The notes: a model not told the origin generated them from the sequence alone. DNA of 15,462 bases from Oligoflexales bacterium (GCA_028282865.1 JANQHA010000215.1:1-15462); one strand, 5' to 3'. Shown: positions 1 to 7,534, counted from the first letter of the stretch. Made by a program: numbers and translations.

Positions 1-741
1 ATATATCATCCCTCTGATGGAGTTAGCTGCGTAAATCAGGCTACTTTCTGCCAAAGCATTAAACTCCCTTTCGCCGGTACGAAGAATCCTTACTAGTAGC
101 CAGTTGCGTGAAACCCGCTCAACGCCTTTGAGAAGCCTCTCTTGTTGCTTAGGAATTGTTTTAGAAATCGCTGCTACCCGCTTATAAATCCATAAAGTCA
201 CTGCGCCTAAAAACCCAGCACCTAACAGCCCGATCAGGGCTAAGTGCCACTCCAGCCACAGTAGGAATATAAAGACACCTGCCGCTTGAGTGATCGAGCA
301 TGCGGACTTATTGACAATCGAAATGAACTCAGACGCCTTAACAAACAGCTCACTAATTCTTAAGTTAACCTTCGAGACCGACACATACTTAGGGGTTTTA
401 TCCAACAGCATCTGATGAAGGGAGAATGTTCGCAGCCTCGCATTAAATAGCTGTCCTGCCGTTACAGTTCCTTTAACAATTAATAAATTGCTAGCTGCAC
501 GGGCAGTGGCCAAAAATATCAGCAGCAAACCAATTTCTAGTTTAGAAAAGTTGAGATCATTAACAAAAGAAAAACTAGAAACATCTTCTGCTAAAATGCC
601 CAATGCTTTTAGGAAAAGTTGCAGAAATCCGGCAATTCCAATTTCAACGAATGTCAGTCCAACAGAAACGACAGCCGAAAATAATAACCATAAGATGGAC
701 CTTCCTCCGATAGCGGAGATCCACGATCTCAAACTAATCAA
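1..741 (-). CDS. ABC exporter, transmembrane domain (3' end cut by window edge)
   Basis: The reverse strand is open from a TTG codon at 741 to the window edge (247 codons), with an in-frame TAA directly upstream, so the gene cannot start earlier. Hydrophobic segments lie at about residues 16-40, 68-89, and a tight hairpin pair at 150-163 and 167-186, followed by a long charged helical stretch containing Lys-Gln-Gln-Glu-Arg. This is the pattern of the first four helices of a type I ABC exporter. The Walker A/B half would lie beyond the window, so the ATPase domain is not seen. It is divergent from a glycan-modification operon, which suggests export of a lipid, polysaccharide or peptide, but the substrate cannot be read from sequence. 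The start is uncertain: only a weak GAAAG lies upstream of the TTG, and there is no in-frame ATG near it. Confidence 0.75.
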   Translation of the reverse strand, partial: MISLRSWISAIGGRSILWLLFSAVVSVGLTFVEIGIAGFLQLFLKALGILAEDVSSFSFVNDLNFSKLEIGLLLIFLATARAASNLLIVKGTVTAGQLFNARLRTFSLHQMLLDKTPKYVSVSKVNLRISELFVKASEFISIVNKSACSITQAAGVFIFLLWLEWHLALIGLLGAGFLGAVTLWIYKRVAAISKTIPKQQERLLKGVERVSRNWLLVRILRTGEREFNALAESSLIYAANSIRGMIY

Positions 742-786
742 TTAGACATTACTTTCATTTTTATAAGATCCACCACAATCACCATA

Positions 787-815
787 ACTATCACAAATAC
801 TTGACAGTTTTTCAA
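787..815 (-). promoter_or_regulatory. Candidate sigma70-type promoter for the ABC exporter gene
   Basis: On the minus strand TTGAAA (815-810) and GATAGT (792-787) are separated by exactly 17 nt, 5/6 and 4/6 matches to consensus. Transcription would start near 780, giving a leader of about 40 nt before the TTG start at 741. It overlaps the plus-strand candidate promoter at 801-829. Confidence 0.4.
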
Positions 816-829
816 GGGTTTGTTAGTGC
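801..829 (+). promoter_or_regulatory. Candidate sigma70-type promoter for the glycan operon
   Basis: A perfect TTGACA (801-806) is followed after 17 nt by TAGTGC (824-829). That -10 is weak, but it is preceded by TG at 821-822, the extended -10 arrangement. Transcription would start about 30 nt before the ATG at 866. Only the -35 box is strong. Confidence 0.4.
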
Positions 830-865
830 TCGTAGGTTTAATTTGAAACCCAAATCGGTCCTGAA

Positions 866-1543
866 ATGAACGAAACTATAAAGCTAAAACTTAATAGGTT
901 ACGAGAAAAGATATGGTTTCGGCTACCATATTGGGCGCACGTGATCGACTATAAAATTTCAGAGTTTTTGTTCAATTCTAAGATATGTGCGAAGCTATTT
1001 AAGAGCCGCGGGTTGCGGTACTTCCCACGTGAAGTGCAATATGTGGATCCAAACCAAATCAAACACTACGATCGTCATCGCTATTTCTCAAGCATCTACT
1101 ACGTTCAGGCGGGAGACTGGGATTTGCAAAAAGTCCCCATAGAAGAGAAGTTACAGCAGAGATTTATAAAAGAGCTCATCCAAGAAGGTAAAGATGTAAA
1201 AGCATTAACCTGTCTAAGCGAGTATATTGAGAAGATAGCTAAAGGAACGACCTCTCCGGAACAAGCAGTCACAATCATTGAAGATAAGGCAGAGAAGTGC
1301 CGTCAATTGCATAAAAAAATGCAAAAAAGTGGCTGTTTAACCCAGAAAGAGCTTGGAAAATCGAGCTGGAATAGATTTAATACCTGGTACGATGAAATCA
1401 GAGTTTCGATAGATCGCAATGGGGAGTACATACTTAACGGCTCAGGAAATCATCGGCTAGCGATAGCTCAGCTGCTAAAGCTAAAAAGAGTTCCAGTAGT
1501 AGTAATTCGGATGCACTACCAATATTATGTAGGGAAAACGTGA
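866..1543 (+). CDS. ParB-like 'GNHR' domain protein of a glycan cluster
   Basis: 225 aa, soluble. The C-terminal third carries a beta strand, then G194-N-H-R-L-A-I-A201, then a strand rich in Val/Ile (about 209-215). This is the Gly-x-His-Arg-hydrophobic signature of ParB/sulfiredoxin-like folds, in the form seen in uncharacterised proteins of surface-polysaccharide clusters. The N-terminal 170 residues are basic and helical and I do not recognise them. The ATG has no strong Shine-Dalgarno sequence. Its TGA overlaps the next gene's GTG start (GTGA), indicating translational coupling to the methyltransferase. Known for the fold: nucleotide or phosphate handling. Inferred here: an accessory role in glycan biosynthesis. 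Enzymatic activity is unknown. Confidence 0.7.
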   Translation: MNETIKLKLNRLREKIWFRLPYWAHVIDYKISEFLFNSKICAKLFKSRGLRYFPREVQYVDPNQIKHYDRHRYFSSIYYVQAGDWDLQKVPIEEKLQQRFIKELIQEGKDVKALTCLSEYIEKIAKGTTSPEQAVTIIEDKAEKCRQLHKKMQKSGCLTQKELGKSSWNRFNTWYDEIRVSIDRNGEYILNGSGNHRLAIAQLLKLKRVPVVVIRMHYQYYVGKT

Positions 1544-2259
1544 CTAGTATAAGATCAACGATTAAAAGCAAAATACGAGACTTTGTAAGCCAAAACTATG
1601 GCAAGCCAAACTCTTTGAGCGTCAAAGACAAAATTGACCTAGAAATGATTCATAGGTTTTATAGCAGGTATCACCCACTTAGTTTAAATGACTCCTCTGG
1701 AAGCAAGAGAAACGTTACAGATCGTAGCGAGCTCATTAAGCCGAATTTAGTGGGCCATAGCTGTTTAGACATCGGCTGCCAAGCGGGCTTTTTCTCGTTT
1801 ACCATGTCTTCTGATTCAATGTGGGTTACTGGAATCGACCGTGATCCTGTCATACTGCGAAAAGCAAACCTGTTAAAAAAGAAATTCAATATAAAAAATG
1901 TAGACTTTAAAGAGCTCGAAATCAACGAAGAGACCTTATCTTCCATGCCAAATTTCGACAATGTCTTATATCTCTCCATCCATCACCATATGATTAAAGT
2001 TTACGGCTATAAACGAGCCTCGGAAATTTTGAAAATTATCGCAAGCAAAACCTCGCGAATGTTTTTTGACTTTCCCTATTATGAGGACATCAAAAATATA
2101 GAAGTATTCTCGGAAATCCCGGATATGGGAGATGATCCTCATAAGTGGATGAGGGATTACTTAACAGATCATGGGTTTGCATCTGTAACTTTACTAGGCG
2201 TATTGCAACACCCAGAAAAAACTCATGAGCGCAGACCGCTTTTTATGGCAGAGACTTAG
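1540..2259 (+). CDS. Class I SAM-dependent methyltransferase
   Basis: 239 aa starting at GTG 1540 and overlapping the upstream stop by 4 nt. The Rossmann motif I is clear: C75-L-D-I-G-C-Q-A-G-F84, an Asp-x-Gly-x-x-x-Gly loop for S-adenosylmethionine. D100 ends strand 2 (V-T-G-I-D), where the ribose hydroxyls normally bind. A strand 4 follows at about 139-147 with a His-His-His motif (148-150). The first 60 residues are basic and lie outside the fold. The C-terminal part has a Phe-Asp-Phe-Pro-Tyr segment (176-180), consistent with an acceptor pocket. Position between a ParB-like protein and a glycosyltransferase suggests O-methylation of a sugar or glycan lipid, but small-molecule or protein acceptors are not excluded. 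Confidence 0.85.
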   Translation: MTSIRSTIKSKIRDFVSQNYGKPNSLSVKDKIDLEMIHRFYSRYHPLSLNDSSGSKRNVTDRSELIKPNLVGHSCLDIGCQAGFFSFTMSSDSMWVTGIDRDPVILRKANLLKKKFNIKNVDFKELEINEETLSSMPNFDNVLYLSIHHHMIKVYGYKRASEILKIIASKTSRMFFDFPYYEDIKNIEVFSEIPDMGDDPHKWMRDYLTDHGFASVTLLGVLQHPEKTHERRPLFMAET

Positions 2260-2261
2260 TA

Positions 2262-3386
2262 GTGCAAAAACGCATTTTGATCACAGCTTCCACCCCGATG
2301 GAGTTGTTTTTACTTTCTTCTGTCTGCAAGCTTTTAGCCACAAAAGATCATTCGCTTAGCTTTGATTTAGTCATCAGAAGCACTATGCGTCACATATTGA
2401 CGCCGCAAATCGAAGGCCTTTTCTCTAAGGTTTATTATTTTAGATTCCCACGAGAAAAATCCTTACTTGAAGGAATCATAGTCGGGATATACTTCAGCGT
2501 TATGATCAAGAAGATCATCAATAATTATGATGTTATATTAATTAACTCGTTTAGGGAGTTATCAGCAAATATCATAAGCAAGCATGTAAAAGATAAAAGC
2601 AAACTCATAGCTATATGCAGCACCGATCCAACCACCTCAGAAGATTTTCAAATTAGACGGCCTCATTTGTCTTATAAAACATATATTCTAAGTAAGTTAC
2701 TAGGATACTCCGTAATGAATATGCGCTGGTGTGGTGACAGCCCATTAGTTTTCAGCAAAGACTACGAGGTCAGCCCATTTAGAAAAGCGCTCTACATCAG
2801 TGAAAAAGATGAAACCACTAACAGTGAGCTGGTAGCCGTACCTCCACCTTTTTTTGTTTTGACGGATATGCACTCTCAAACCAGAACTTTTAAACAACCA
2901 GCCATCCTCATAGCGGGAGAGCGTATTCCTCTTTATCCTAGTTGGTCCGCAAAAGATGAGCAAATTTATCAGTCATTTTTAAGCTACGTAAAAGAAAATT
3001 TCCCAGACCACCACATTTATTTTAAGCCACGTCCAGGACTAACCAATGTGGATTCTATGAAACTAGAAGGAATGAAGCTCGTAGAAGACAATAGATCCCT
3101 AGAATTAATTCTAATGAGCGAAAAGTTTGACAAAGTTATATCGATGAAGTCTACAGCTTCGGTACTAGCTTCGTTTTATGGGCATCAGGGTTATCACTTA
3201 TACCACATGTTCAATTGTCCAAAAGATTTCTTAGATGCAACTGATCATCTATATGCCAACTTAAAGTCTGTCATAATGATCAACAATAACGAGGACATCA
3301 ATAGAGTAAGCTTAGCGAAAAAAGATGCTGAATCCATCGGGTCTATTTACTATAACGCTATTTTTGGCAGTAAGAGCTCTAAATAA
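2262..3386 (+). CDS. Putative GT-B glycosyltransferase, sialyl/polysialyltransferase-like
   Basis: 374 aa, GTG start 2 nt after the methyltransferase stop, so the same operon. The protein begins with a Rossmann-like strand (K-R-I-L-I-T-A-S, 3-10). It has a second domain starting near 213 (A-I-L-I-A-G-E), then Y-F-K-P-R-P-G (253-259) and, about 40 residues later, S297-T-A-S300. In the bacterial sialyl/polysialyltransferases (CAZy GT52/GT38 and relatives) a His-Pro or Lys-Pro motif and a Ser/Thr motif in the C-terminal domain hold the CMP-sugar; the order and spacing here are similar. No signal peptide or transmembrane helix, as expected for a cytoplasmic or membrane-peripheral enzyme. Donor and acceptor are unknown, and the family placement is by pattern only. 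Confidence 0.6.
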   Translation: MQKRILITASTPMELFLLSSVCKLLATKDHSLSFDLVIRSTMRHILTPQIEGLFSKVYYFRFPREKSLLEGIIVGIYFSVMIKKIINNYDVILINSFRELSANIISKHVKDKSKLIAICSTDPTTSEDFQIRRPHLSYKTYILSKLLGYSVMNMRWCGDSPLVFSKDYEVSPFRKALYISEKDETTNSELVAVPPPFFVLTDMHSQTRTFKQPAILIAGERIPLYPSWSAKDEQIYQSFLSYVKENFPDHHIYFKPRPGLTNVDSMKLEGMKLVEDNRSLELILMSEKFDKVISMKSTASVLASFYGHQGYHLYHMFNCPKDFLDATDHLYANLKSVIMINNNEDINRVSLAKKDAESIGSIYYNAIFGSKSSK

Positions 3387-3451
3387 AATCAACCACCCTG
3401 CTACTTTGCAAGAAATACATTAAAACACTATCTAGTATCAGAGCAAAAAAA

Positions 3452-4855
3452 CTAACGCCGGATAATCCCCCTATTATTTGTAGCATCTAAAATCCCGACA
3501 AATTCTTGGTCCAGTAAAGACCTAAGTTCTTCTATCTTTCCATGCAATATTACAAGACCCTTATTAAGGTCTGGGAGGTACTCGCTATTTTCAACTTTTA
3601 TGCTCTCATATTCTTGACATGCAGCTATAAATTGGCCACCGACTTCGGCAAACTCATCCTGTGAAAAATTAAGCCCAGTGGAATTTTCAAAATCAACTTT
3701 GGGGATACCTCGGCCAGGGCGTTTCTTAAGCTTTAATGACATTTTTCTACCAAAGCTTACAAAAATATCTATGGAATCTTGTGGACTAAGGTCATCAAAA
3801 TCATGAGCTAAGCTAGAATGTATTTGAGCAAGCCTTGAGACCAATGGTTCCGATACAGATGGTTTTATCTTATCTTTCGGTATTGTTCCGGTTTTTATAA
3901 TTTCAAACGACTCAATAGCCTTAACAAAAGCCAATTTTTTAAAAACACTTTTGGTCATCCATGCTTGAAAAGTATCTCCGAATTCGTACAAGTCCAGATT
4001 TTCTTCAGCAATAGGGCTACTTCCATCAAGCATTTCAACATTTTTAGCTCCGTGAGACTCTAAGGAACTCATATTTAAATTTGGGTGCCTTCCATCCGTA
4101 AAAACAACTTTTACTAATGCCGGGTTAGCGGCCTTCTCGGCAAGCCATTTCTTAGTCTTACCGGTCGACTTCGCTAACATAAGTTGATAAGAGGGAGCCT
4201 CTGACATAGATCTCAACCTTACGAAATCGACTTGGGTTGGGATTCCTGTAAGCATACTCTTAAATTTAGCAATATCAGCATTTCTATTAACATATACCCC
4301 GATTCCCCTATTATGCGTGGTCAGCAATCCTTTTCCGTCTGGAGCTGGGATGTGACTCGCAAGAACTTCTAACACACCAGGCTGATCTTTTAAAAGGTGA
4401 GAAACTGCAACCCAACTGTTATCACTCTTTGATGCTTGAACACCGCTTATATACTTAATATCAAGCTCGATCGGTAAAGTAGAAATTTTATTGAAGGGTA
4501 TATCTTCAAGATTCATTGTGGATTGGTAAGCTTCTTGACCTGGGAGAACAACCTGAGTGCGCCTTCTATCGTTTCCTATGAGATTTTGATAAAACTCAAA
4601 AAAACGATCTTGTTCAAACTCCTGACGAATCTCTTTTTCAGCAGCACTATTATTCACAACTATTTTAAGTAAAACACCCTGGCCATCTTCTTTCATTTCA
4701 ACACCGGATGCGACAATAAATGCTGATAAAGGATGTTTTGAATCTACTTTTCCCGTTATAGCTTTAGCAATTCCAAAGGTAAGCTGACAATCAGTAGAGG
4801 CTATAGCTGGGGTACAAATAAAAGTACAACACAATAAAATGTAGAAAAATTTCAA
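3452..4855 (-). CDS. Large exported protein of unknown function
   Basis: I place the start at TTG 4855 (467 aa). It is preceded by AAGGAG with 6-nt spacing and makes a textbook signal peptide: Lys, then a hydrophobic core (F-F-Y-I-L-L-C-C-T-F-I-C), then A-I-A before Ser-Thr-Asp. An ATG at 4957 would add 34 very hydrophilic, Lys/Asn-rich residues ahead of it; it also has a GGGGAG, 10 nt upstream, so it remains possible. The mature part is mixed alpha/beta with no transmembrane segment, a central basic stretch (K-S-T-G-K-T-K-K) and a helical C terminus ending N-N-R-G-I-I-R-R. I recognise no domain. It is last in a unit with csaA and an AAA+ ATPase and should be periplasmic or secreted. Confidence 0.75.
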   Translation of the reverse strand: MKFFYILLCCTFICTPAIASTDCQLTFGIAKAITGKVDSKHPLSAFIVASGVEMKEDGQGVLLKIVVNNSAAEKEIRQEFEQDRFFEFYQNLIGNDRRRTQVVLPGQEAYQSTMNLEDIPFNKISTLPIELDIKYISGVQASKSDNSWVAVSHLLKDQPGVLEVLASHIPAPDGKGLLTTHNRGIGVYVNRNADIAKFKSMLTGIPTQVDFVRLRSMSEAPSYQLMLAKSTGKTKKWLAEKAANPALVKVVFTDGRHPNLNMSSLESHGAKNVEMLDGSSPIAEENLDLYEFGDTFQAWMTKSVFKKLAFVKAIESFEIIKTGTIPKDKIKPSVSEPLVSRLAQIHSSLAHDFDDLSPQDSIDIFVSFGRKMSLKLKKRPGRGIPKVDFENSTGLNFSQDEFAEVGGQFIAACQEYESIKVENSEYLPDLNKGLVILHGKIEELRSLLDQEFVGILDATNNRGIIRR

Positions 4856-4861
4856 TTTAGA

Positions 4862-4867
4862 CTCCTT
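4862..4867 (-). promoter_or_regulatory. Strong ribosome binding site deciding a TTG start
   Basis: AAGGAG on the minus strand lies 6 nt before the TTG at 4855. It sits inside the longer reading frame that begins at ATG 4957, so it either marks the true start or provides a second, internal start that yields a normal signal peptide. Confidence 0.6.
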
Positions 4868-4974
4868 TTTATTTAGTGAATATCTTTTATGTCTTTCGTT
4901 ATTCTTATTATTCTTCAGATAGTTCTCGGGTTTTTCACTCATTTTTTCTGATCTCATTTTAATTTAACTCCCCT

Positions 4975-5322
4975 TCAACTTAGGTTTGTACCATTTCTCA
5001 CTGGTTTATCTGGCACCGCTAAAACCACCTCTCCAGCTTCACCGATAAACCCTGTTACCAGTACTTCGGACATCACTGGGCCAATTTGTTTGGGAGGAAA
5101 GTTACAAACACAAACGACTTGCCTGTTTAGCAAATCTTCCGGACGATAGAGTTTGGTTATTTGTGCACTTGACTTTTTAACTCCAAACAATCCGAGGTCA
5201 ACCTTAAGCTTATAGGCCGGAAGTCTTGCTTCAGGAAACTCGGAAACGTCGACAATGGTTCCGACCCTAATCTCAACTTTTTCAAAATCATCCCATGAAA
5301 TAATATTTTGCGGTTTATTCAT
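4975..5322 (-). CDS. csaA: CsaA-type tRNA-binding-domain chaperone
   Basis: 115 aa from ATG 5322, chosen because AAGGA stands 7 nt upstream and it gives the usual CsaA length of about 110. Upstream in-frame ATGs at 5367 and 5364 would overlap the ATPase gene. The OB-fold family features are plain: W-D-D-F-E-K near the N terminus, I-R-V-G-T-I, F-P-E-A-R-L-P-A-Y-K-L, S-S-A-Q-I-T-K-L-Y, N-F-P-P-K-Q-I-G and a C-terminal P-V-R-N-G-T. These match Bacillus-type CsaA, a homodimer that binds unfolded polypeptides and assists Sec export, more closely than E. coli YgjH. It sits 16 nt after the ATPase and upstream of an exported protein, so a role as export chaperone for that neighbour is an attractive inference. 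Confidence 0.92.
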   Translation of the reverse strand: MNKPQNIISWDDFEKVEIRVGTIVDVSEFPEARLPAYKLKVDLGLFGVKKSSAQITKLYRPEDLLNRQVVCVCNFPPKQIGPVMSEVLVTGFIGEAGEVVLAVPDKPVRNGTNLS

Positions 5323-5338
5323 TTTGACATCCTTCTTG

Positions 5339-6232
5339 TCATTGTAAGCCACCTCTTTGAGCATCAACTCGGCTAGACCTTGCTAGACCCAGGCTTTTTC
5401 GTTGATAAAAAAAACTACGTCTACTTTTTCCAGTTACTTTTCTGAATTCTTCGTACTGTTGCTCTACAGTCATCTCTGACGTCGAAAGCTTCGAAATAAG
5501 ACCACCAGAAAGCTGGTTTACACCTTCTTTCGAGAGTTTGCCATCAGCCTGAGGCAAAAGTCGCCCTAATAAGTCTTTCCACGATTCCGGGTCAGCCTCG
5601 GCAATCTCAACCCCCATTTCAAGAGTTCTAAGACTGATAGGACAATGACCATGACTTTCATACTGCAAGGCTTTCTTTCCTAGGTATTTAGCGACTTGAA
5701 CAGCACAGCAAGTGTTTTCAAAATGGCTCGAATAGGCTGCAGATAAAAGAAGGTCAGGTATTTTGGTTGGTGCCAATCTGATGTTGTAATGAAGCGATCT
5801 GTCGATAAGCGCCTTTGCTTGTGGAGCTTCCGGAAAAAAATTCGCGAGCACTATAACCTTGCCGCGAAACTCAAACGGTGGAATTGACACTTTTTCCGAG
5901 TTTGAGGGCCAGGTAACAGTTCTTTTACTGCTTTGAGATATGCCCGACCATGTTGCTGCATTTAAGATTGAGATAGCTTTTGGGCTAAAAAATAAATCGC
6001 TCGCATCATCAATAACTAAGATTTGCTCGCTACAGTCAGCCAGGTGATTGTACAATGCAAGAGGGCTGGAATATATGTCAAGCATTTGGTAGTCGGCACC
6101 TTCTTCCGTTAGGACGCGTCGGATCGTATAGGTTTTTGCCCACCCCGGAGCCCCGCAAATACAAAGCAAATGAAACTTGCCACTAGACCTGAGAACCTTG
6201 ATAAGTTTCTCAATGCAATCGATGTAATCCAT
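5339..6232 (-). CDS. AAA+ ATPase with C-terminal HTH-like segment
   Basis: 297 aa from ATG 6232, which has CGGAG at 5-nt spacing and a TTGACA promoter candidate upstream. An ATG at 6328 (TGGAG, 4 nt) would add 32 residues. Motifs from the 6232 start: Walker A G-A-P-G-W-A-K-T at 27-34, Walker B L-V-I-D-D at 72-76, sensor-1-like Asn in V-L-A-N (131), and an Arg in I-D-R-S (145) where an arginine finger is common. The T-V-T-W-P-S segment and the F-E-F-R-G-K-V-I-V strand recall small AAA+ ATPases found on phages and plasmids. The C terminus (about 264-283, T-G-K-S-R-R-S-F-F-Y-Q-R) resembles a helix-turn-helix recognition helix. It is probably a DNA- or protein-remodelling ATPase; the partner is unknown. 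Confidence 0.75.
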   Translation of the reverse strand: MDYIDCIEKLIKVLRSSGKFHLLCICGAPGWAKTYTIRRVLTEEGADYQMLDIYSSPLALYNHLADCSEQILVIDDASDLFFSPKAISILNAATWSGISQSSKRTVTWPSNSEKVSIPPFEFRGKVIVLANFFPEAPQAKALIDRSLHYNIRLAPTKIPDLLLSAAYSSHFENTCCAVQVAKYLGKKALQYESHGHCPISLRTLEMGVEIAEADPESWKDLLGRLLPQADGKLSKEGVNQLSGGLISKLSTSEMTVEQQYEEFRKVTGKSRRSFFYQRKSLGLARSSRVDAQRGGLQ

Positions 6233-6284
6233 CAATACTCCGACAAATGCCAATAAATTGCATTTTGCACTAAATGATGTGTTT

Positions 6285-6312
6285 CTTATCGCTAATCTGC
6301 CTATTTTGTCAA
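6285..6312 (-). promoter_or_regulatory. Candidate promoter of the AAA+/csaA unit
   Basis: A perfect TTGACA (6312-6307, minus strand) with GATAAG (6290-6285, 4/6) after 16 nt. It lies between the two possible starts of the ATPase gene and supports the downstream ATG at 6232, with a leader of about 45 nt. Confidence 0.35.
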
Positions 6313-6386
6313 CACCCTCTCTAACCATCTAACTCCAGAGGTACATAGACGTAACAAGGCATAAGGCTACTAGCAGTACAATATAT

Positions 6387-6409
6387 TGAAAATAAAGACT
6401 TTATTTTCA
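6387..6409 (+). repeat. 23-bp palindrome, AT-rich
   Basis: TGAAAATAAAG and its exact reverse complement are separated by a single base: 11-bp arms without mismatch, between the exported-protein gene and the ATPase gene, both on the minus strand. The one-base centre suits a dimeric operator better than a hairpin. It could also act as an A/T-only terminator for the upstream minus-strand unit, though no distinct U-tract follows (ATATATT). Confidence 0.6.
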
Positions 6410-6417
6410 TACCGCAC

Positions 6418-6657
6418 TCAGCCTTTACACATCCTTAGGTGCACAAAAGTGGAGCCACTACTTTCTCTAAATTTTTGAGTAAAGTGCAAGTTCTCATAAG
6501 AAGTGCAAACATAAGGCTCTTGATTGCTGCTAAAGAGTCTTAACGGGAAGTTAACATCTCTGAGAAAATCCAGGATAGGCGTTGAAGTAAGGCTCTCCAT
6601 GAGAGCCTGAGTCGTCCAACTGGGGCCTCCAATAAAAAAATTAAAATTGCTTTTCAA
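6418..6657 (-). CDS. Doubtful small ORF (79 codons)
   Basis: It opens with TTG at 6657 inside the last 17 nt of the upstream exported-protein gene; the only purine-rich site (AAGGTGG) is more than 10 nt away. The product is 79 aa without signal peptide, transmembrane segment or motif I recognise. It is listed because it fills most of a 312-base stretch (6329-6640) otherwise lacking a gene and is on the same strand as its neighbours. A chance open frame or the remnant of a longer gene is as likely as a real product. Confidence 0.2.
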   Translation of the reverse strand: MKSNFNFFIGGPSWTTQALMESLTSTPILDFLRDVNFPLRLFSSNQEPYVCTSYENLHFTQKFRESSGSTFVHLRMCKG

Positions 6658-7468
6658 AAATTACAGAACCACCTTTGTCAAGCAGCTGTATACAACTTCC
6701 AGATAAGTGTGACTTTAGAGTCATTGGAAGTTTTCCCTGTAAATGTAATCGCACTCGATCAAAATTGTCATCACGTTCGTATCCGTAGGGAAAACTAAAT
6801 ACAACAGGCTTTCCGTCGCAATATTGAATCTCGCGCACTTCATTACCATAAACAACAATAAAGGTTTCTCTATTATCGCCACTACGCCAAGGGCCTAGGC
6901 TATATCCACCCTCACTGCCGACTTCTTCTACAACCTCAACGTTAGGCTCAAATGTTCCTCGAAACCTGTACAACATCTTTCCAGAAATAGCGTAATCACG
7001 ATATACTCCTTTGTGTAAACCCGTATTGATTTCAACAAGTGAAGGGGTAATCTCTATTTTTCCAAGGCCAGAGCTTAAACTAAGTGACGCATAGCCATAA
7101 TTGTTATCCTCATAATTTCTAATTCTTAATTTATTTACTTTTAAACTGGCCTCTTTTATCACCTCGATTTCCCCAACTTTTTCAAACTGTTGGTCGCGGT
7201 CATAAATACTTTCACGAGCAGTTTCTCCATTCCATGCGAATCGATGCAAGATCGCTTTAAAACCTTTCTTATCACTGCCCGATATAACCAATGTGAAGCG
7301 ATCTGCGGTAGAGTCGTAAACATATGGCCATTCAAATACATTTAGGTCGTTCAACACATACTCTCGGTGAGTGATTTCTGCGTTACTTGGCGCACTAAGA
7401 CAGAGTGCAGAAAAAGCAAACCAGATCCTTACCGACCTACAAAAACTCAAGCTTCCAATAAAAGTCAT
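6641..7468 (-). CDS. Exported protein of unknown function
   Basis: 275 aa. The ATG at 7468 has GGGAG 6 nt upstream. The N terminus is a Sec signal peptide: Arg at 11 and 14, hydrophobic core 15-24, and S-N-A before Glu31. The mature protein is rich in aromatic residues and short beta strands (for example Y-G-Y-A-S-L-S-L-S-S and F-I-V-V-Y-G-N-E-V), with two cysteines in the C-terminal half (Y-C-D-G-K and S-G-S-C-I) that could form a disulfide. I recognise no domain; an all-beta periplasmic or surface protein is the best description. It lies 66 nt downstream of the DUF1080 gene on the same strand, so the two are probably co-transcribed from the promoter near 8510-8538 and may act in the same envelope process. 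Confidence 0.75.
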   Translation of the reverse strand: MTFIGSLSFCRSVRIWFAFSALCLSAPSNAEITHREYVLNDLNVFEWPYVYDSTADRFTLVISGSDKKGFKAILHRFAWNGETARESIYDRDQQFEKVGEIEVIKEASLKVNKLRIRNYEDNNYGYASLSLSSGLGKIEITPSLVEINTGLHKGVYRDYAISGKMLYRFRGTFEPNVEVVEEVGSEGGYSLGPWRSGDNRETFIVVYGNEVREIQYCDGKPVVFSFPYGYERDDNFDRVRLHLQGKLPMTLKSHLSGSCIQLLDKGGSVIFEKQF

Positions 7469-7534
7469 TTTACTCTCCCTAAATTACATATTTTCTAACT
7501 TTATAAAGCTACTTCCTAACGAAGATTATGAAAC

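Noticed and set aside
488..745. Plus-strand ORF of 85 codons in the first kilobase
   Set aside because: The opposite strand has a longer frame open to the edge with clear ABC-exporter membrane helices; the plus-strand product is low-complexity Ser/Lys/Asn.
3387..3451. Terminator between the convergent glycosyltransferase and exported-protein genes
   Set aside because: No stem longer than a few pairs could be found in the 65-nt gap.
5323..5367. Longer csaA start at 5367
   Set aside because: It would overlap the ATPase gene and lacks a ribosome site, while ATG 5322 has AAGGA at 7 nt and gives the family length.
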